From Cristatella mucedo (lineage: Eukaryota > Bryozoa > Phylactolaemata > Cristatellidae): a stretch of 64,000 nucleotides of DNA. The position numbers and the translations under genes are program-made. This document shows, one piece after another, positions 58,538 through 64,000 of the stretch (positions are counted from its first letter, which is position 1; every line of letters begins with the position of its first letter). Location of the stretch: NCBI GenBank assembly GCA_009760855.2, contig WPIO01000148.1, positions 776,501 to 840,500 of the forward strand. The letters run 5' to 3'. The notes beneath the pieces are model-generated. The model was not told the origin of the DNA. It saw only the letters and a program-made list of their open reading frames with translations, and made no database searches.

Positions 58538-60959
58538 CTAAACAAAAAAAGTATAATCACATATTACGAAAGCTTGTTGAGTATCACAGAATACAACTTA
58601 AGTTGAATGCAAGATATTACAAAGACTTACCTGGACAACAGTCTGATCACCTAAAGCAATGTCATCAGTTTTAATGGCTGCTCTTTGAACAACGATGGCA
58701 GGATCTGCTTCCAAGAGGATTCTAGAAGCAAACAGCCCCATGTCATACGATGCAATATGTAATATGCTAAAAAAACAACATGACTGTACGCCTGCAAGCA
58801 CTAGCGTTCCTACAAATCACTATGACGCGAATGTCACTATGGAAAAAACGTACCCGCCATCACAGATCTCGTCCAGTGCCAGGAAAAGTGAGTCGAGGTT
58901 GTCGAGCAGAACTTTCTTCTCAACGTTCTTCTTCAGCATCTGGCTGATGGACTCGTACAAGCAACTCAGGACACTCATCAGGAGTAGCTAGAATGATGCA
59001 TACCTATGCTGCTTAGATACATTATCGTTTGGCTAAGGAGGAAGCAAGCACCTAACAAAATACACCTAATAAAACTGCCCTGATGCTGCAAGGACAACTG
59101 GATAGTGAGACCTGGATGCTTTCCCAATATAATCGCATAGGCAAGAATGCAAGATTGGGAAAGTGATCACATGTAAAAGCCCTGACTTCAGACACCAGAT
59201 GATAGCCTCTCCGACTGGGTGAGGGAATGTAATGTAATGTATCTCTGCCTGTAACTCCACAAAGTCATAAAGACCACGTGGGTGTTACGCAGGAGAGTTT
59301 TGTATAGCGCACTCACAGCCTAAGCGGCTTTCGATACGCATTCGGTAGCCAACAGACTTCGTCTCACGCAGCGAAGAGAAAGTGGGAAGCATAGCAGAGT
59401 CAGGTGAGCAGTTGAGGTAGTGAGTATCATAAAAGTAGCAGCTCAGGACCGCTGGAAAAGATGTGCCATAGTCGGCAGCAGGAAAGTAATTCTCTTGGTG
59501 AAGAATTGTGGGAGCGAGTTCTACAGTCTAGGACCTGCAGAGCTAAAGCTTCTGTCGCCAACGGTCTTTAAGCAGAGGAATGGAACAGCTAATTTATTGT
59601 CCACACAGGGCCTGAGGGCACGAGGAGGCTGAAACTGATGCAGCAGTTCAGCTAGGTACGAAGGAGCCAAGCCGTGGCGGGCCTTGTGGGCCAGCAGAAT
59701 CCTAACGACAGGATGAAACAAACTGGAAATCAGAGCTTTTACAAAGACGCCTAGTGCAGACAAACAATTCTGCACAAGGACAGTACAGTGCAAATGATCT
59801 TGCATGCTCATCAATACAATTTGTTTATTATAAAACTCAACATATATCAGTAGAAAGGTAAACAAATTCAATTTGCCGCTCTATGCTCAACAACGACAAT
59901 CATCACAGACCAACCATCTCCTACAAGCTAACAAATCCTAATGACAAGAATAGTAGTCCATGCAAACGCACGGGCTTTCTAACTCACTGCAGATGCCAGA
60001 TGCTTGGTGCTCAAGCACGAAGCAACAGTAGTGTGTTTGGATCTGAACAAACTTGTGCAATGCAAGAGCAATAGAAGATGGAGCCCAAGGGTAGCAGCAC
60101 GTCATCTCACATCTCCAAACACCAATCAGGCAAAGTGACAAACAGGAACTATCCTACTACATCCCCTCTTGAGCCAAGTCATGAGAATATCAAACTTCTG
60201 CTACCAACTTGCCAAAGCCCATATAGTGAAATCGAGACAACTTGGATAACAATGCTGCTCAAGCTCACATAGTGCTTACGAAGCTTAATCTAATAGTTAA
60301 GCCAGCATAAACTTGCTTCCCCTGAAAGATCGAGTTAGAAGTAGTCAACGAGAAGGCACATTTAGCAGTAGCAGAAGACAGCAAGGAAACTCCAAACACA
60401 AGCTAAAATATGACTCGAGCTTCTTGTCTTAGGAGTAATTGCGTAGTCGTTGAGGATGGCTCGAGCACCGGTATTTGGAATCTCATGTCTTACCACTACA
60501 GCCCTCAAAATAGTCAGTTTTGCAGGTAGTCAGGGCATCCTAAGTTCACATAAAAATTAGCAATGGTTAATCCCAAGGAAAAGAACGCAGCAGTGAATCC
60601 TTTATTGCTACTGCAAAGGGGGGGGATTGCTAGCTGCTAAGGCTCTTCTGCTGACAAAAAAAGCGAGCTGTTGAATCAGCCTTTAATTTTCATGCTAGCA
60701 GGTGATTCTGAAAGCTCACTGACAGCCATATTGTGCATCTTGTCCAAAGCTGGCTAAATGTAAGTCAAAAAAGCTACAACACGTGCTCGACTGCTGTAGC
60801 ACAGAAATTTGGGCAAAAAGCACTGCTGCTGAATCAACATAATCAATAAAGTAAATGTGGCAGATACCTCATTCTCATTTGAGCTGCCAACGACGTAGAA
60901 GAACAAGTCAACGCTACTCCTGTAGACGCATGTCAGTCCCTCAAACATGACAATCTCAG
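58490..60959 (-). CDS. COPZ1: Coatomer subunit zeta, C-terminal four exons (gene-level entry)
   Basis: The four exons below encode about the last 120 residues of the zeta subunit of the COPI coat, which forms vesicles for Golgi-to-ER and intra-Golgi transport. The fold is the small-chain (longin-like) adaptor domain. Family hallmarks are present in order: [23 protein letters not shown] then [52 protein letters not shown], and the conserved end [12 protein letters not shown] before the stop. All phases agree. Residues of roughly the first 50-60 positions (around the LDNDG and KYYDD motifs of the family) were not found between 60959 and 64000, so the 5' exons probably lie beyond the window. The symbol is by family; COPZ1 versus COPZ2 cannot be told. 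Confidence 0.95.
58631..58721 (-). CDS. COPZ1: COPZ exon encoding [15 protein letters not shown]
   Basis: A 91-nt exon (1 + 90) after TGCTTCTAG, with an ideal donor CAG|GTAAGT. It encodes [20 protein letters not shown] and [10 protein letters not shown], completing the GG|G codon from the previous exon. Confidence 0.94.
58854..58987 (-). CDS. COPZ1: COPZ exon encoding the [11 protein letters not shown] helix
   Basis: A 134-nt exon (132 + 2) with acceptor ATTCTAG and donor GG|GTACGT. It encodes [20 protein letters not shown], then [20 protein letters not shown] and ICDGG. This is the most conserved part of zeta-COP. Confidence 0.95.
59225..59700 (-). mobile_element. LINE-B
   Basis: A TAATG tail, the full 3' UTR, then a minus-strand frame encoding [19 protein letters not shown] and [14 protein letters not shown]. 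Truncated at about 59700, in the COPZ intron. Confidence 0.85.
60610..60700 (+). mobile_element. SINE2 3' fragment
   Basis: GCTAAGGCTCTTCTGCTGAC and GAGCTGTTGAATCAGCCTTT, the 3' half of SINE2 only. Confidence 0.55.
60868..60959 (-). CDS. COPZ1: COPZ exon encoding [19 protein letters not shown]
   Basis: A 92-nt exon (2 + 90) after TCTATTGCAG, with donor GAG|GTATCT. It encodes [20 protein letters not shown] and [10 protein letters not shown], corresponding to the central beta-strand and helix of the adaptor small-chain fold. The previous exon must end in phase 1; it was not located. Confidence 0.93.
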
Positions 60960-62934
60960 CTGCAATAGAGCGAGTGCCACAACATTGCAGAATTGTTATG
61001 CAACAATGTCACCCTGCCATGCTGCCAATTTGGACCATTCCTGCAAATCTATCCTTAGCTGCTAATTCTGAGCATTTCAGTTCCACTGCTGTCAACCTAA
61101 TTCCATAATGTCCCCGATTTTCTCTCTCAGATCCATGAGATACAGTCTGCTGGCGACCCATTGAGCACCGTGAGCTGGTTAGGCACCATGAGCAGCGGAT
61201 TAATGGGCGGAGAACATACACTCTTACTGACATTGGCGTCTGCTATGCAGTGACAGAGTTAGGGGGTAAGTGGGGGGCAGCCCCTCCAGAACAGGGGGAA
61301 GAGGGGGGCAGCGACCTGGGCCAACCCCCTGTCGGCATATCGTCGTAGAAGCTGGGACAGGGTGTTCTGGTTGGGACATGGTTTATTGTAGGTCCACTTT
61401 ATTTTAAAAACCTTGCTAGCTTGCATTCACGAAGTTAAGCAGAAATGTCAAGAAAATACTAAGAAGATCGGTCCAATAACAGAACCATTTTTGGAATACC
61501 TTTCAAAAGACAAACGTGTTAAAAATCCTGCAGGGTATTTTATTTTCACTACAGAAATTCATATCTGATTTCAATCGGACCCGTTTTGCTACTTCAAGCA
61601 CCTTTGATTACACAAATAGCAAAAAATCAAACTAAAACTAGAAATGAACACCTGCAGTGGTCTACAGGCAAAGTTGGTTATATTTTAAATTGATACATCA
61701 AGTATTGACTGAGTTATGGAATTTACAAGGCACAAAGATGTAGTATAAATGAAGCTGAAGAGTCACAAGCATCAACAAGCTGCAACACAACCTCAATAAG
61801 CTGCAAACATGTACGTTGATGCACGACGGTACAACCGGCTGAAACACAACTCATATTTTTCAGATAAAAAATACTAGCTGACTTAACAGCCTCTTTTGGA
61901 TAGGAACAGAAGGGCCGTTACGGCTATCACCACCACTTGGAGTGGCAATACAATAAAGGATCGCCCACCACAGGATTCGATTCCACGACCTCGGTCCCGA
62001 GGTCGTGGGTTGCCGCGAAAAGCAACCACTTTATCTAGTCACTTTTAATTGGTCGTCACTTTTAATTGGTTGCTTCCGGTCGAGACACGGTTTACCTAAC
62101 CGTTTTAATTGCTTTTCTTTTATGTGGAAATAATAAAAACTTCCATTTATTCCATGCTTATAACTTTCATTGATTCCATTTATTACATGCTAGCCTTTTG
62201 AAAGATACCTCATACAAATTTGATTGTTAGACCAACCTTCTCGGTATTTTCTCAACATTTACCCTTACAGATCATTGGAATCACCCAGTGCTTTACTTCC
62301 TTGAGGGCATAACGGCTGATAAGGACATAGGTTGGGACAAATGTCAAACCAAAATTCCCCCCCCCCAGTCGAAGCAAACACTTCAAAGCAACTAACAAAA
62401 TCAAACCAAAAGAGTATGCAACTTCTTGAGCGAGCTGCATGTTACACACCGTCACCCAAGATCGGTGATTTTCACGCCTGCCAATAGTATTTTTTGACAC
62501 AGCCACCAATTTAAAGCCAGCACCTAACACAATAAAGTCGATTGCCAGCTGGGCTGATCAATATGGACAGTAGCTCGAGAATCAAATTTTCCTGTCACGA
62601 TTATCCCATGGAATCGAAGCGGAATGAAGACGAATGCCCCCAAGGTGCTTCGCTATCGTCGTCAGGATTAGCAGCATCATCATCATGAGCAGCCTCGTCA
62701 TCAGCGACCTCAAAGCGATTGCTGAAAAGGACTTACGCACAGACTGGGCTGAAGCCATTCTTCTCGAAAGATAATGATGCTGCTGCTGCCGATATTACGT
62801 GTCAAATTTGCCAGCAACAAACTGAAGAACTTTACTGAACCACACTATAGGAGAGACCTCGTCCAGCACCACTACCTTCACGAGTGCATGGAGGCATTGT
62901 TCTCTAGGTCATACAACTACTGATTTAGTCGTCT
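60960..62934. other. Probable COPZ intron
   Basis: Contains the SINE2 at 61870. I searched both strands for the N-terminal COPZ motifs and found no credible exon. Confidence 0.4.
61870..62045 (-). mobile_element. SINE2
   Basis: TACTAGCTGACTTAACAGCC, body, B box in reverse (ACAGGATTCGATTCCACGAC), hairpin at 61984-62007, and A-box side CAACCACTTTATCTAGT. Confidence 0.85.
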
Positions 62935-63692
62935 GAGATAATAATAATATAATTGCATAGCACTCTCAGGTAACCAAATCTCTTTCTAGGCACTTTACAG
63001 ATGCTGTACAGAAAGCACTACCAAATGATTGGTGGTACAATCTGCAAGCAGCAGACATATTGTAAGCAGGTACATGCACACGAAGAACGAATCACAAAGT
63101 CTCACCAAATGCTGTAACAAAGAGGTGCGTTTTAAGCATCTTTTTAAATGTCATTACAGGGGACGTTGTGATGTGCTTAGGTAGCGAGTTCCAAGCTTTG
63201 GAAGCATAGGAACTATAGGCACGGTCTCCAACGGTTTTGGGACTCAAACGAGGTATGGCTAAACGATTCAAATCAGAACACCGGGTTGTCCGATTTTTCG
63301 CTTGGTGGGGGAGTAGTTTTGATAGGTCGGCTGAAGCCAGAGAGTGAAGGGACCTAAAAGTGACAGAACCTTGAGGTCGATACACTGCTTCATTGGGAGT
63401 CAGTGCAAGGTGGCCAGAAGTGGTGTGATGCGGCGAATGCGACTATCACGACAGACGTGCCTAGCAGCAAAGTTTTGCACCAACTGTAAGCACCTGATTG
63501 CACATGCGGGAAGACCAGCAAGCAGTGAGTTTACAGAAGTCGAGATGGGATGTCACAAATGCAATTCGGATTGGTAGTATCACTGTCTAAGCAAGTCATA
63601 ATTTTAGCAGTGTTTTGTAGCTGAAAGTAGGCAGACTTGACTGTGGAGCTGATGTGGTCGTCTAATGAAAGATCACTGTGGAACAGGACACC
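62935..63692 (-). mobile_element. LINE-A-like, diverged subfamily
   Basis: (AAT)n tail, TTGCATAGCACTCTCAGGTA, a shorter 3' UTR, and the ORF2 C-terminus (LLPHQAKNRTTRC, SSYASKAWNSLPKHITTSPV, KKMLKTHLFVTAFGETL). It is interrupted at 63693 by another LINE-A. Confidence 0.8.
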
Positions 63693-64000
63693 TAGATAAT
63701 AATAATGATAATGCACTTGACAAAGCGCCCTCAGAGAACTCAAGTCTCTTTCTAGGCGCTTTGCAGTTGCTGCAAAGGAAACACGATCGAATGGTGAGTG
63801 GTATCATGCTTGATAAACAACAAGAATAACATGGTTAGGGGTGACATGTACAGGGTCAGCATGCAAGTTTGGTTAGTGGCAGCAAGCAACAGTGTCAGCA
63901 CGCACAAGCACATAAAAAACGAATCACGGGGACATACTAAATGCTGTCCTAAATAGGTGCATTTTTAAACTTTTTAAATGTGGTCAAGTCAGGGGATGTC
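63693..64000 (-). mobile_element. LINE-A, cut by the window end
   Basis: (AAT)n tail, AAGCGCCCTCAGAGAACTCA, complete 3' UTR, and the last ORF2 codons. It appears inserted in the 62935 copy at ACACCTAGAT. Confidence 0.8.

Noticed and set aside
61330-61375. Minus-strand FYDDMP resembling the KYYDD motif of COPZ
   Set aside because: Only four residues agree and the neighbours do not match zeta-COP; there are no matching splice sites.

Overview
The window looks like nuclear DNA from a metazoan. Genes are split into short, GC-rich exons with canonical GT-AG junctions, separated by kilobase introns. The introns are packed with 5'-truncated non-LTR retrotransposons, tRNA-derived SINEs and long microsatellites. 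I cannot name the species. No prokaryotic operons, rRNA genes, functional tRNA genes, CRISPR arrays or viral genes were seen.

Two genes can be supported, both on the minus strand. (1) Positions 50246 down to 3178 hold at least 19 coding exons of one large coiled-coil protein. It starts with MASVFADG in a strong Kozak context, with an in-frame stop four codons upstream. Every splice phase matches from exon to exon, and the chain adds up to 3,654 nt, exactly 1,218 codons. The last exon seen ends in a donor, so the gene continues downstream. The family is not certain; a large centrosomal coiled-coil protein of pericentrin/AKAP9 type is my best guess. (2) Positions 60959 down to 58490 hold the last four coding exons of coatomer subunit zeta (COPZ), up to the stop codon. 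The 5' exons of this gene were not found. A CpG-rich block at about 50.1-52.7 kb lies just upstream of the coiled-coil gene and is probably its promoter. It may also be bidirectional.

Layout: 1-3.2 kb, downstream intron or unknown sequence; 3.2-50.2 kb, the coiled-coil gene; 50.2-52.7 kb, CpG-rich promoter block; 52.7-58.5 kb, repeat-rich intergenic; 58.5-61 kb, COPZ; 61-64 kb, SINE and LINE copies, probably a COPZ intron.

The rest is dominated by a small set of related repeats. LINE-A is L2/CR1-like with an (ATT)n tail. LINE-B is CR1-like with a (TTACA)n-type tail. LINE-C is rarer. SINE1 is tRNA-derived, with a 3' end shared with LINE-C and LINE-A. SINE2 is tRNA-derived, with a different 3' end and an internal hairpin. 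There is also one Tc1-like transposase fossil. Several long (AT)n microsatellites begin exactly at SINE1 tails. LINE-A, LINE-C and SINE1 end in a similar stem-loop, which fits SINEs borrowing a LINE's retrotransposition machinery. Nested and tail-to-tail insertions give a partial order of events.
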